A stretch of 14,479 nt of DNA from an uncultured Clostridia bacterium (GTDB lineage: Bacteria; Bacillota; Clostridia; Christensenellales; CAG-314): assembly GCA_934281515.1 (NCBI GenBank), contig CAKQXG010000041.1, positions 1 through 14,479 of the forward strand. Reading direction: 5' to 3'. A program made the position numbers and the translations under genes. Positions 1-6,524 of the stretch are shown here, one piece after another (within the stretch, counting starts at the first letter, position 1; the number at the start of each line of letters is the position of its first letter). The notes under the pieces are model-generated. The model did no database searches. It was not told the DNA's origin and saw only the letters and a list, made by a program, of their open reading frames with translations.

Positions 1-214
1 CAATGTGATTGTACACCTGCTTTTCCTGCCAGAAGTAGAACTTGTCCTCCTGTTCGATAGCTCCGCGCGCACCGATTTGGCAGTATTGATTGCCCATGAC
101 AAAATTCATGTTAAGTTGCCATCCCAATTCATATGGTCGACGCATTTTTTGTCGCGCGGCGAAGTCCTGTTTTATCTCGCGTACTACGTCCTCTTTGTAA
201 CTGTCCTGCTTCAT
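1..214 (-). CDS. Phage portal protein, N-terminal fragment (runs off window)
   Basis: The first 71 codons are present and the rest lies beyond the left edge. The ATG at 214-212 is preceded by AAGGAG (7-nt spacing), which fixes the start. The segment contains RRPYELGWQLNMNFVMGNQY, followed by an acidic stretch and FYFWQEKQVYNHI. This matches the N-terminus I know from P22-like/SPP1-like portal proteins in Clostridia prophages, where a charged leader precedes a P-E-x-x-W-Q-L-N-M-N-F motif. Portal proteins form the dodecameric ring at the capsid vertex through which the terminase pumps DNA. The position, directly downstream of a terminase large subunit and two small genes and only 9 nt after the preceding stop, supports the call. 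Recognition is from the motif and context only; the remainder of the protein was not seen. Confidence 0.75.
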   Translation of the reverse strand, partial: MKQDSYKEDVVREIKQDFAARQKMRRPYELGWQLNMNFVMGNQYCQIGARGAIEQEDKFYFWQEKQVYNHI

Positions 215-223
215 CGTTTCTCC

Positions 224-451
224 TTACGCCAAAGGTTTGTCGGCGTTTTGTTTGTCGTCAAGCACCTTTTTGATATGGTTTTTCAGTCCCTTCGGGGTAC
301 GCACGGCGTTCAGCGCAAAGGCAAGCCTGTCGAGACAGTCGGCGCACAGATACAACGCCGCTCCCCTGCCTTTAAGCGGTACCGCATACACCGCTTTGTT
401 TCTGCAATCGGGCAGATCGCAACTGACCTTTGTGTTGATATTACTTATCAT
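224..451 (-). CDS. Small four-cysteine zinc-ribbon-like phage protein
   Basis: 75 residues, ATG start with a GGAGG ribosome binding site 5-6 nt upstream. It has two cysteine pairs: C-D-L-P-D-C near residues 11-16 and C-A-D-C near 36-39. That spacing suggests a single zinc-ribbon or treble-clef-like knuckle. The C-terminal half is basic (GLKNHIKKVLDDKQ) and predicted helical. It lies between the 111-residue protein and the portal gene in one minus-strand unit with short gaps, so it probably belongs to the packaging/head operon. I do not recognise a named family. A nucleic-acid-binding or structural zinc role is inference from the cysteines and charge only. Confidence 0.65.
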   Translation of the reverse strand: MISNINTKVSCDLPDCRNKAVYAVPLKGRGAALYLCADCLDRLAFALNAVRTPKGLKNHIKKVLDDKQNADKPLA

Positions 452-482
452 TCCTTTACCTCCGTTTCGTTTAAATTGTTCA

Positions 483-818
483 TTATTCCATCTCGTTAAG
501 CAATCCGATAAGTCGCAACTTTTCTTCGCGAAGTTCCTCGTCGGTCATACGCGTGACGTCTTGTTGTTTGTCGTCGATTTCCATAAGTACCTTGATCGCA
601 GACAAATCGGGCGGCACGCTTTTTGTAACCACCTTGCGCTTGACAAGAGTCATTTCGCCGTCCACCGCCGCAAATTCCTCGGTGGTTTCGGCACTGTCAT
701 ATCCGCGAGCTTTGCGCAACAACACGTCGACAAGCAGTTGTCGGTATCCGTCGTTACACGACTTTTGCGACGTGTTTTCGGGCGCATCCCCCGTTGACCG
801 AATATCGTTTTCTTCCAA
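483..818 (-). CDS. Hypothetical phage protein, possible small-terminase-like
   Basis: 111 residues, with a TTG start at 818-816. The start is supported by an AAGGGGTGA ribosome binding site at 823-831, a close match to the anti-SD complement, with no better ATG downstream. The N-terminus is polar and probably disordered. The middle has Y-D-S-A-E-T-T-E-E-F and then KVVTKSVPPDLSAIKVLMEI, a V-T-K-x-x-P-P-D-x-x-A-I/L-K-x-L motif like those in the C-terminal part of phage small terminase subunits. An acidic helical tail (TDEELREEKLRLIGLLNEME) follows. It lacks an obvious N-terminal HTH of a full TerS. It lies 47 nt downstream of the terminase large-subunit stop, in the same operon. Either a shortened TerS-like packaging partner or an unrelated accessory protein is possible. 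Confidence 0.55.
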   Translation of the reverse strand: MEENDIRSTGDAPENTSQKSCNDGYRQLLVDVLLRKARGYDSAETTEEFAAVDGEMTLVKRKVVTKSVPPDLSAIKVLMEIDDKQQDVTRMTDEELREEKLRLIGLLNEME

Positions 819-865
819 GCAATCACCCCTTTAACCTCGGCAATCCGACAAAAATCGACCGACTT

Positions 866-2386
866 TCACCGCGAACCGTTCTTCATTCCGCACAAACGCC
901 TTGCCAGCCGCCGCTTGTCCCTTTGCACCGCAGACAGAGTTTCGCGTTCGGTTTGTTGCGGCGCAAGGCTAGCCACGTAGTACCGCAACTCGTCCATGGC
1001 GTGGTCGTCACGCTTGACTGGACTGTCGTTGTCGCCCCACATGTAGCCTTTTATTTCCCGAATCATGTTGACGCAATTTGCAAAGATAAACAGGCGCGGT
1101 CTGCCGTCGGCTTGCACTTTAAGCAATTGCTTCACCTTGTTTATTCCTGTGTACACGTCCTTGTTGACGCGCGTATTGACGTCAAGTCCCTGTTCGCAAA
1201 ACAACTCCGCCACACTGCGTTGCCCCGACAAAGTACGTTGATTTGCCGCCGAGTCCATAAGAGCCTCTACCGCGCCGAAACGATTCTTGTGCCAACCGAG
1301 CCGCTCGCAAATTTCGGCAATTTTTTCTCCGTGCCATGCCACGTCGTGTTTCGCTGCATAGTGTTCGGCGACAACGTATACATTCCCGTCAAAATCCCGA
1401 CAGTACCAATGACAAGACAACGGATTGTTAAGTCCCGGGTCGATACTCAACTTATCCTGCCAATCGGGCGGTACGGCAAACGGCTCGATGACATGCGCCG
1501 ACGGGTCGAATTCTGCATAGACAAGTCCGCCGCACGCACTGAACCTGCCGTAACGTCGGCTTTCAAGAGTATCGTCGGACATACTTTCGGCAAGTTGCTT
1601 TATCTCCTTTTGCGACAGATACGGGTTGTCCGCCCACTCCATAAACTCGCACCACACTTCGTCGCTGTTGTGACAGTTTAGATAAATCTCGTCGTACACC
1701 CACGTAAGTCCTTTCAGCGGCGTCATGGTACCAAATACGTGACCTTCGCGGTCGATGACTCGCATGCGACACTCTTCGTAGATGTCGCGCGGCGGTTCTT
1801 CGTCGAACCACACAAAGTCCAGGCTTGCCCCCTGAAACTTTTCGCGCCCCGCTTCGCAACTCTTGAAACCGATCGTACTTGTACCGCCAAATACATTACG
1901 CACCACGATTGTGTCGATAACGCCGTATTCGGGACTGGCACGACTACCCGAAGTCATCACAATCTTGTCTATCCAACTTTTGTCAAGGTAACTTAGCACC
2001 TTTTTCTGCGCAACCTCGCGCTGTACGTCACGAGACAGTGAAACGCACCAGCAGTCGATATGGTTTTTGTTTTGCCGAAACGGATGTATACCTCGCGCCA
2101 GCCACACGGTTTCGACGGCGCCGCACTCCGTCTTTCCGCTGCGGTTACCGCCAAACACCCAACGATTACGTTTCATGCACTTGTGAAAAGCCATTTGTTT
2201 GGTATGTACTTTACCTTTGTTGTATCGGGCAAGTTTGCTGTTTTTACGTCGGGTCTGTTCGCGCTCTATTTCGTGTATTCTTCCGATAATCTCGTTCAAT
2301 CGATTTTCTCCTATTGCAACTCGTTTACTTGACATCAGACAAACTTCCGATCGGGTCCTTCGGCACGATTCCCCATCAAACAACAT
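866..2386 (-). CDS. terL: Phage terminase large subunit (packaging ATPase/nuclease)
   Basis: 506 residues. The ATPase half shows the Walker A motif GGNRSGKT (79-86), Walker B VWFDEE (192-197) and the coupling motif G-T-M-T-P (219-223). The C-terminal RNase H-like nuclease half shows IDPGLNNPLSCHWY (D316), ALMDSAANQRT (D378) and a final DDHAMDELRYY (460-470). The acidic residues fit the metal site of TerL nucleases. The length is normal for the family. The enzyme cuts concatemeric phage DNA and translocates it through the portal. The start is uncertain: the first ATG (2386) has no good ribosome binding site, while the ATG at 2335 (17 residues shorter) has GGAAG 8 nt upstream. All catalytic motifs are intact, so nothing suggests decay. 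It leads a packaging operon ending in the portal gene. Confidence 0.93.
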   Translation of the reverse strand: MLFDGESCRRTRSEVCLMSSKRVAIGENRLNEIIGRIHEIEREQTRRKNSKLARYNKGKVHTKQMAFHKCMKRNRWVFGGNRSGKTECGAVETVWLARGIHPFRQNKNHIDCWCVSLSRDVQREVAQKKVLSYLDKSWIDKIVMTSGSRASPEYGVIDTIVVRNVFGGTSTIGFKSCEAGREKFQGASLDFVWFDEEPPRDIYEECRMRVIDREGHVFGTMTPLKGLTWVYDEIYLNCHNSDEVWCEFMEWADNPYLSQKEIKQLAESMSDDTLESRRYGRFSACGGLVYAEFDPSAHVIEPFAVPPDWQDKLSIDPGLNNPLSCHWYCRDFDGNVYVVAEHYAAKHDVAWHGEKIAEICERLGWHKNRFGAVEALMDSAANQRTLSGQRSVAELFCEQGLDVNTRVNKDVYTGINKVKQLLKVQADGRPRLFIFANCVNMIREIKGYMWGDNDSPVKRDDHAMDELRYYVASLAPQQTERETLSAVQRDKRRLARRLCGMKNGSR

Positions 2387-2390
2387 TTGT

Positions 2391-2407
2391 TGCCAAAAAA
2401 TTTGGCA
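2391..2407. promoter_or_regulatory. Perfect inverted repeat TGCCAAA-N3-TTTGGCA (candidate operator)
   Basis: Seven-base arms, perfectly complementary, with a three-base AAA centre. It lies in the divergent gap between the terminase gene and the SH3 surface-protein gene, immediately beside a second dyad at 2408-2420. It has no U-tract and is too short for a terminator. A dimeric repressor site controlling one or both divergent genes is inferred. Confidence 0.45.
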
Positions 2408-2420
2408 TTACATAATGTAA
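2408..2420. promoter_or_regulatory. Perfect palindrome TTACAT-A-ATGTAA (candidate operator)
   Basis: Six-base perfect arms around one central base, abutting the dyad at 2391-2407 with no gap. Its sequence differs from that of its neighbour, so the pair are two different sites rather than a tandem copy. It sits about 22-34 bp upstream of the first terminase ATG, where a minus-strand promoter would be expected. Confidence 0.45.
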
Positions 2421-2422
2421 AA

Positions 2423-2449
2423 TTGATACAACTAACGCGCGGGTATACA
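2423..2449 (+). promoter_or_regulatory. Weak candidate promoter for SH3 surface protein
   Basis: TTGATA (2423-2428) and TATACA (2444-2449) with a short 15-nt spacer. Both hexamers are good, but the spacing is below the 16-18 optimum. If used, the leader would be about 125 nt and would contain the GCATACGTATCAA motif at 2540-2552. Confidence 0.25.
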
Positions 2450-2539
2450 TCGTTGTTACCGCCCGGAATCCCCCAAATGCCAACGGACAAAACTTTTTAA
2501 AACGGTGAGTTATCTACCGATAGTTAGTCAAGCAAATCC

Positions 2540-2558
2540 GCATACGTATCAAAAATTT
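2540..2558 (+). repeat. GCATACGTATCAAAAATTT motif, copy 1
   Basis: One of three occurrences of the 13-mer GCATACGTATCAA in this window (others at 9091-9103 plus and 12420-12432 minus). It contains the palindrome ATACGTAT. This copy is 7 nt upstream of the ribosome binding site of the SH3 protein gene, followed by an AAAATTT stretch as at copy 2. Confidence 0.5.
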
Positions 2559-2564
2559 CGTCAC

Positions 2565-2574
2565 AAGGAGGTGA
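2565..2574 (+). promoter_or_regulatory. Near-perfect ribosome binding site that fixes a TTG start
   Basis: AAGGAGGTGA matches the full anti-Shine-Dalgarno complement. It lies 7 nt before TTG at 2582, which opens a signal-peptide-coding frame; no ATG occurs at that spacing. Confidence 0.85.
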
Positions 2575-2581
2575 AAAAACG

Positions 2582-3337
2582 TTGTCCGCAATATACCGCC
2601 ATACAGCTCTGCTTTTAGTGCTTGCAACACTGTTCGCCTTACTTTGTCCAATCCCCGTTGCCTATGCCGCAGACGGCACGGAATGGGTGCGCGTTTGCGA
2701 AGAAGGCGTGTTTCTTTATGCCAACAACTACTCGCAAAAATTACTGTGCATACTGCAAAAAAGCTACTACCTGCGCATAGTCAAGCGAGAAGATTCAATG
2801 CTTCTAGTATCGATAATGGGTGACAACGCCGACTTTCCGTCCATAACGGGATACGTGTGGGCAACGCAGGTAAAGGAAGTCAAGTCCGCGCCTGCCACGC
2901 CGTACTACCCGACAGTCTACGTCACGGTGTCAGGCGACAGCGCGGCAGTCAAATTGTCGCCCGTACCTTCTGCCGACACTTTGGTAGTTGCCGCCAACAC
3001 GCAAAAACTGTCTTTCTACGGCGAGATAATCTCCTACGGCGAAACCTGGTACTATGTTTGCTTTGCCGACAAGTTCGGCTACGTGCGTTCAACATCGGTC
3101 ACCACGCCCGTAATCGCGGCGCACCCGACCCCTGTCGAAGATCCCGTGCCTGTTGTCAATCCGACGCCTGACGATCCTACGGACGAACCCGACCAACCTG
3201 CAACCGATACAACTTCGCTCGGCGCGGAAATAGTTTTGATTGTTTTTGTCGTACTACTCGCACTGGGACTAGCTTTAGCCGTAATACTGCCCGGCAACAT
3301 CAAGAAACGCAACGATGTATTTGACGGCAATATCTGA
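2582..3337 (+). CDS. Secreted membrane-anchored SH3-domain protein
   Basis: 251 residues, TTG start with an AAGGAGGTGA site 7 nt upstream. The order is: signal peptide (about 1-29, ending A-Y-A before ADG); a first SH3-like beta segment (34-100, ending G-Y-V-W-A-T); a second (110-172, with W-Y-Y-V and F-G-Y-V-R, typical closing strands of bacterial SH3 domains); a Pro/Thr/Asp-rich linker (176-208); one membrane helix (about 214-237); and a short basic cytoplasmic tail (KKRND). This is a type I topology with the SH3 pair outside the membrane. Bacterial SH3 domains commonly bind peptidoglycan peptides, but the ligand here is unknown. The layout resembles the C-terminal part of the 665-residue protein at 4444. 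It is encoded opposite to, and between, the phage-type regulator and the terminase, so it may be a lysogeny-expressed surface gene or a host gene beside the prophage end. No named family is recognised. Confidence 0.8.
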   Translation: MSAIYRHTALLLVLATLFALLCPIPVAYAADGTEWVRVCEEGVFLYANNYSQKLLCILQKSYYLRIVKREDSMLLVSIMGDNADFPSITGYVWATQVKEVKSAPATPYYPTVYVTVSGDSAAVKLSPVPSADTLVVAANTQKLSFYGEIISYGETWYYVCFADKFGYVRSTSVTTPVIAAHPTPVEDPVPVVNPTPDDPTDEPDQPATDTTSLGAEIVLIVFVVLLALGLALAVILPGNIKKRNDVFDGNI

Positions 3338-3442
3338 CGTCGCAGCACCTTTGCCGCCACATAGTCGACAACCATGCACGGCATAGGTCTTGTATCACGA
3401 TACCAACGAAATTTAACAACTCTTGCCACGACAAAGGCGATG

Positions 3443-3952
3443 TCACATCAACCCTTTAAGGTGTATTGCCGACACCTCAGGCACAAAAACGGTTGTTTTG
3501 CCGTATTTGGCGCGGACAACCTTGTGAGTCAATTGCAGGTCGCCGAACTCTTCCACAACCCAGTCTTTGGTCACACCGTTATCGGCAAGTGCCTTGATAA
3601 AATGCTTGCGTGCAAGACAAATCTTGCGATAGACGGTGCTGAGCGAAACGCCACATTCCGTCGCCACTGCGGCAATCGACATGCCTTGCGCAAACACGCG
3701 CCTGATAAGTTCGGCTTCCTTTGCAGGCAAACTACGCAAAGCACGCTTGAGTCTGGCACAAAACATCAGGCAAGACTCGCTTCGGGCAAGCAACTCTCCA
3801 ATCTGTTCAAACTGCGACGAAGCTTCGCCTTCGTTTGCAAAAAATGCCGATAACGCAAACCTTGCGGCAACTTGTCTGTATGCCTTCGCACACTTGGTAA
3901 GCGCAGCAGGCAACTTGATTACGGCAATGTCGAAGTCTAGTTTATCTTTCAT
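3443..3952 (-). CDS. Sigma-70 region 4-like HTH regulator
   Basis: 169 residues, ATG with GGAGGA 5 nt upstream. Residues 71-120 read as a region-4 helix-turn-helix: LRSLPAKEAELIRRVFAQGM, then S-I-A-A-V-A and C-G-V-S-L-S-T-V-Y-R-K-I. This is the L-P-x-x-E...I-A...G-x-S-x-x-T-V pattern of sigma factors. There is no sigma region 2, so it is unlikely to be a complete ECF sigma factor. Small proteins of this type (ArpU-like and other late-gene regulators) are common directly before phage terminases. Here the terminase follows on the same strand, but only after an intervening opposite-strand gene. The N-terminus (1-65) is helical, and the C-terminal 40 residues have no recognisable motif. Control of the packaging operon is inferred from HTH type and position. 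Confidence 0.75.
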   Translation of the reverse strand: MKDKLDFDIAVIKLPAALTKCAKAYRQVAARFALSAFFANEGEASSQFEQIGELLARSESCLMFCARLKRALRSLPAKEAELIRRVFAQGMSIAAVATECGVSLSTVYRKICLARKHFIKALADNGVTKDWVVEEFGDLQLTHKVVRAKYGKTTVFVPEVSAIHLKGLM

Positions 3953-4108
3953 TACTTTCCTCCGTGTACTTTTTTATTTTCAAACAATTTGTTTTTTTGT
4001 TAGCCGACAAAAATCTATCGTGCGTCAACATTCCAATTTAAACGCCTTTCGGAAAGGTCACTACCGTAGCACCTTTTTCGCCGACAAATATTTGCCAACC
4101 ACACGATT

Positions 4109-4137
4109 ATTATACCATACGCACATTGACAACTGTC
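4109..4137 (-). promoter_or_regulatory. Promoter, extended -10, for HTH regulator
   Basis: On the minus strand, TGGTATAAT (4109-4117) is a perfect TATAAT with an extended TGn. A weak -35 GACAGT (4132-4137) lies 17 nt away. Transcription would start near 4102, leaving a leader of about 150 nt. Confidence 0.5.
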
Positions 4138-4276
4138 TGTCAGTATTTCGTCTTTATAACCGCGAACTATGACTAGTTTGCACTAATTTTGTCGAATATT
4201 ATTTTTAACTAACCCCACTCTTGCCCGATCGCAGAAATATCCTGCACAAAAATTATGCGAAACAATGCTTATTTTG

Positions 4277-4305
4277 TTGAAAAAAGAAACTTTTTTTGAT
4301 ATAAT
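4277..4305 (+). promoter_or_regulatory. Strong vegetative promoter with extended -10
   Basis: TTGAAA (4277-4282), a 17-nt spacer, then TATAAT (4300-4305) preceded by TG at 4297-4298. The upstream sequence is A/T-rich. The start should be near 4312, giving the 665-residue protein gene a leader of about 130 nt. Confidence 0.8.
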
Positions 4306-4314
4306 ACATAAATA

Positions 4315-4347
4315 GATAATGAAGACGTATATACATACACCATTATC
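4315..4347 (+). other. Hairpin at the 5' end of the leader
   Basis: Perfect 7-bp arms GATAATG (4315-4321) and CATTATC (4341-4347), with a further GTAT/ATAC pair inside the loop. It would lie within the first nucleotides of the transcript from the 4277-4305 promoter, a position typical of mRNA-stabilising 5' hairpins. Confidence 0.4.
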
Positions 4348-4443
4348 GAGGGAAACAAACACAAAAGACTACCAACAAAACAGTTTTTTACACACGCCTG
4401 TCGACGCGCAAAAGTCTGCCGCTCGACCAAACCAAAGGAACAT

Positions 4444-6441
4444 ATGATGAAAACAAACAAAAACATATTTATATTGTCGGTAATTTGCCTGCTGGCGTTG
4501 GTTGCAATGCCACTTTTCGGCAATGCGGCAGTCGATACGGCAAGTGCCGAAGACAGCCAAAACCCCGACATATATTTCATCCGACCCACTTCGATAGCAT
4601 TGGTCGGCAATTACTTGTTTGTTGCCGACAACGTTGACGACAACAACGCACGCGGCGTGCTGTGGAGCTTTGCCCTTGACAGCTACGGCGCACCAACCGA
4701 CGGCAAACAACTCAACATCGGCGACAACGGGCGCATTGTCGGTTTGTCGGGCAGCAACCTTACCTTGTCCGATGACAGCGCGACAATCGGCAGTTTGTAT
4801 GTCATTTACGAATCGAACAAGGCAGTGCTGTTTGACGTAAAAACCGTCGACGGCAAGGCAACGCTTACGCAAAACGCCAATGCAAAGACGGTGATTACGC
4901 CCGATGCAGGCGAAAAACTTGCCGACGCGACAGTAGTACAATTTCGTGGCAAAACAACCGTAGCATATGCAACCCAAAGCAAACTGACATATCTCGACCC
5001 GATGTACGATTTTGCAGTCAGTGATCAAAACATATTTAAAAACGCAGTAAGCCTGTTTTATGGTAACAATGTCACGTATGTAGTAAAAAGCGACAATACA
5101 GTAGGTACCCTTGACATGACAAACACGCGAAATAGCATGTTGGTTATCGACGGCGCCGATCCGAAGGTAAACAACGGATTTGTGTTTACCGACAACGACG
5201 GAGCGTCAAGTATCGCACTGTACAACAACAGCCAGATTATCTTTTTGCAACAAAAGGGCACAATGTACACACCATACGGAAGCGAAAACGATTGGGACGA
5301 CATCACCAAGCTTACCGGCACGGAGAACGCCACCATTGTCGACATCGCAACGTCCGACGGCAGATTGTACGTACTTGACAGCAACCATCAGGTTGTGTTG
5401 TACAACAAGTCCGCCGCCACTGCCGCAGCAACCCCCGCAACCGACAAGGACGGCAACAAAATCTTTATCGGCAGCGACACGGTAAGCCAGGCGATACCCG
5501 ACGTAAAACAAATCACGTCCTATACGTTGGCAAAAAGCGTGGGCTACCCCACTAACATCGTATACAAAACAACCGACGGCGCAACAAGTATTGTCGGAGG
5601 CGTAAAGGAATTGACCGCCGATGACACGTTTATCGTACTTGGCTACGACGGCAGCTCCGCTTGCCCGTACTACCTGGTGCTTGTAGGCGATCGTTTCGGT
5701 TGGGTGATGAAGTCCGACGGAGCAACCGCCCCCGAGGACGACGACAAAATTACGGTGCTTAGCAGCCGCGTAAACGAAACCGTGGATATGAAAGCCAAGC
5801 TTACTTCCCCCGGCGACGTGTACGTGTACGATTTGCCCTACGACGGCGAGCGCGCAACTAAAATCAAATACACGCAGTCGGCACAAAATCTTACAGAAGT
5901 AAGTCTGTTGCAGACGTTCCGTCAAACCGTTTCCACCGACGCGCAAGGCGACGCCACTACGGTTGACCTTGTGTGGTACCTTGTGTCGTTTGAACAACCC
6001 GACGGCACGGAAACAAAGGGGTTTGTAAAGCAAAGCGACATAGGATATTTTTCCGTCGACCCCAAGAGCACTATCGGTCTGGAAGTACACAAAGCCAACC
6101 TTAAAATAAACGCTACTCTTTTTGAAGCGGTAACGGTGTACGCCACCGCCGACTTGACCAAGGGCGCAGAACTGTACAATGCCAAGGGCAACATCGTCAA
6201 GTTGTACAGCGGCGACAGAGTGTTTTTGTTAAGCAAGTCAGGCAACGGTCTTGCAGCCGAAATTTGCATATTGCACAACGACAACACAGCCGACTACGGT
6301 TGGATTGACGCGTCGCGCCTGATTGATGCCAACCAAATTACGGCAAACACCATTGCAGGTTTAAGTTTTCTTGGCGGCGCATGCCTGTTGGCAATACTTC
6401 TGCTGGTAGTGTTTAAGGTAAAAAAGAAAAAGTCAGTTTAA
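4444..6441 (+). CDS. Exported beta-propeller/SH3 protein with C-terminal membrane anchor
   Basis: 665 residues. AAAGGAA at 4434-4440 serves either of two adjacent ATGs (4444 or 4447; the second has the better 7-nt spacing). The order is: signal peptide (1 to about 35, with an A-S-A site before EDS); a repetitive beta-rich region (about 40-320) with recurring strand-turn units such as L-F-V-A-D-N, L-Y-V-I-Y-E, V-T-Y-V-V-K and L-Y-V-L-D-S, suggesting a seven-bladed-type propeller; three SH3-like segments (about 365-425, closing F-G-W-V; 445-535, closing K-G-F-V; 550-628, closing Y-G-W-I-D); one membrane helix (about 634-658); and a lysine-rich tail. It is therefore anchored with its bulk outside the cell. 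It has its own promoter and terminator and is monocistronic. No named family or catalytic residues are recognised; an envelope scaffold or sensing role is inference. Confidence 0.85.
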   Translation: MMKTNKNIFILSVICLLALVAMPLFGNAAVDTASAEDSQNPDIYFIRPTSIALVGNYLFVADNVDDNNARGVLWSFALDSYGAPTDGKQLNIGDNGRIVGLSGSNLTLSDDSATIGSLYVIYESNKAVLFDVKTVDGKATLTQNANAKTVITPDAGEKLADATVVQFRGKTTVAYATQSKLTYLDPMYDFAVSDQNIFKNAVSLFYGNNVTYVVKSDNTVGTLDMTNTRNSMLVIDGADPKVNNGFVFTDNDGASSIALYNNSQIIFLQQKGTMYTPYGSENDWDDITKLTGTENATIVDIATSDGRLYVLDSNHQVVLYNKSAATAAATPATDKDGNKIFIGSDTVSQAIPDVKQITSYTLAKSVGYPTNIVYKTTDGATSIVGGVKELTADDTFIVLGYDGSSACPYYLVLVGDRFGWVMKSDGATAPEDDDKITVLSSRVNETVDMKAKLTSPGDVYVYDLPYDGERATKIKYTQSAQNLTEVSLLQTFRQTVSTDAQGDATTVDLVWYLVSFEQPDGTETKGFVKQSDIGYFSVDPKSTIGLEVHKANLKINATLFEAVTVYATADLTKGAELYNAKGNIVKLYSGDRVFLLSKSGNGLAAEICILHNDNTADYGWIDASRLIDANQITANTIAGLSFLGGACLLAILLLVVFKVKKKKSV

Positions 6442-6480
6442 ACAAACCATACAACAAAACACAATTTTAAAGCAAATTAC

Positions 6481-6517
6481 GCACCCGAGAAAAACTCCTT
6501 TCTCGGGTGCTTTTGTA
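6481..6517 (+). terminator. Strong intrinsic terminator
   Basis: Perfect 12-bp stem GCACCCGAGAAA (6481-6492) / TTTCTCGGGTGC (6499-6510) with a 6-nt loop, followed by TTTTG. It ends the 4444-6441 transcript. The SSB-like gene converges on it, with its stop only 15 nt away, so it may also block read-through from that side, although no T-run follows on the minus strand. Confidence 0.9.
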
Positions 6518-6524
6518 TAATATT

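Larger units (their letters stand above)
3953..4443. other. Divergent intergenic region (491 nt) with two promoters
   Basis: AT-rich gap between the HTH regulator (minus) and the propeller/SH3 gene (plus). It holds a minus-strand extended -10 promoter (4109-4137), a plus-strand promoter (4277-4305), a small dyad CCTTTC-G-GAAAGG at 4045-4057 and a 5-bp pair GTCGA/TCGAC at 4400-4404 and 4423-4427. I see no coding signal, tRNA or known riboswitch consensus in it. Long leaders (about 150 nt minus, about 130 nt plus) result if both promoters are real. Confidence 0.6.

Noticed and set aside
1739..2332. Plus-strand open frames across the terminase gene
   Set aside because: Shadows of terL, which has full family motifs on the minus strand; no ribosome binding sites or recognisable products.
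3338..3442. A short minus-strand coding stretch after the HTH gene (GTG at 3429, basic residues)
   Set aside because: It looks protein-like for about 30 residues but has no ribosome binding site and continues only antisense to the SH3 gene; not supportable as a gene.
5206..6090. Long minus-strand frame antisense to the 665-residue protein
   Set aside because: Cysteine/valine-rich composition typical of antisense shadow frames; the plus-strand frame has promoter, signal peptide, anchor and terminator.
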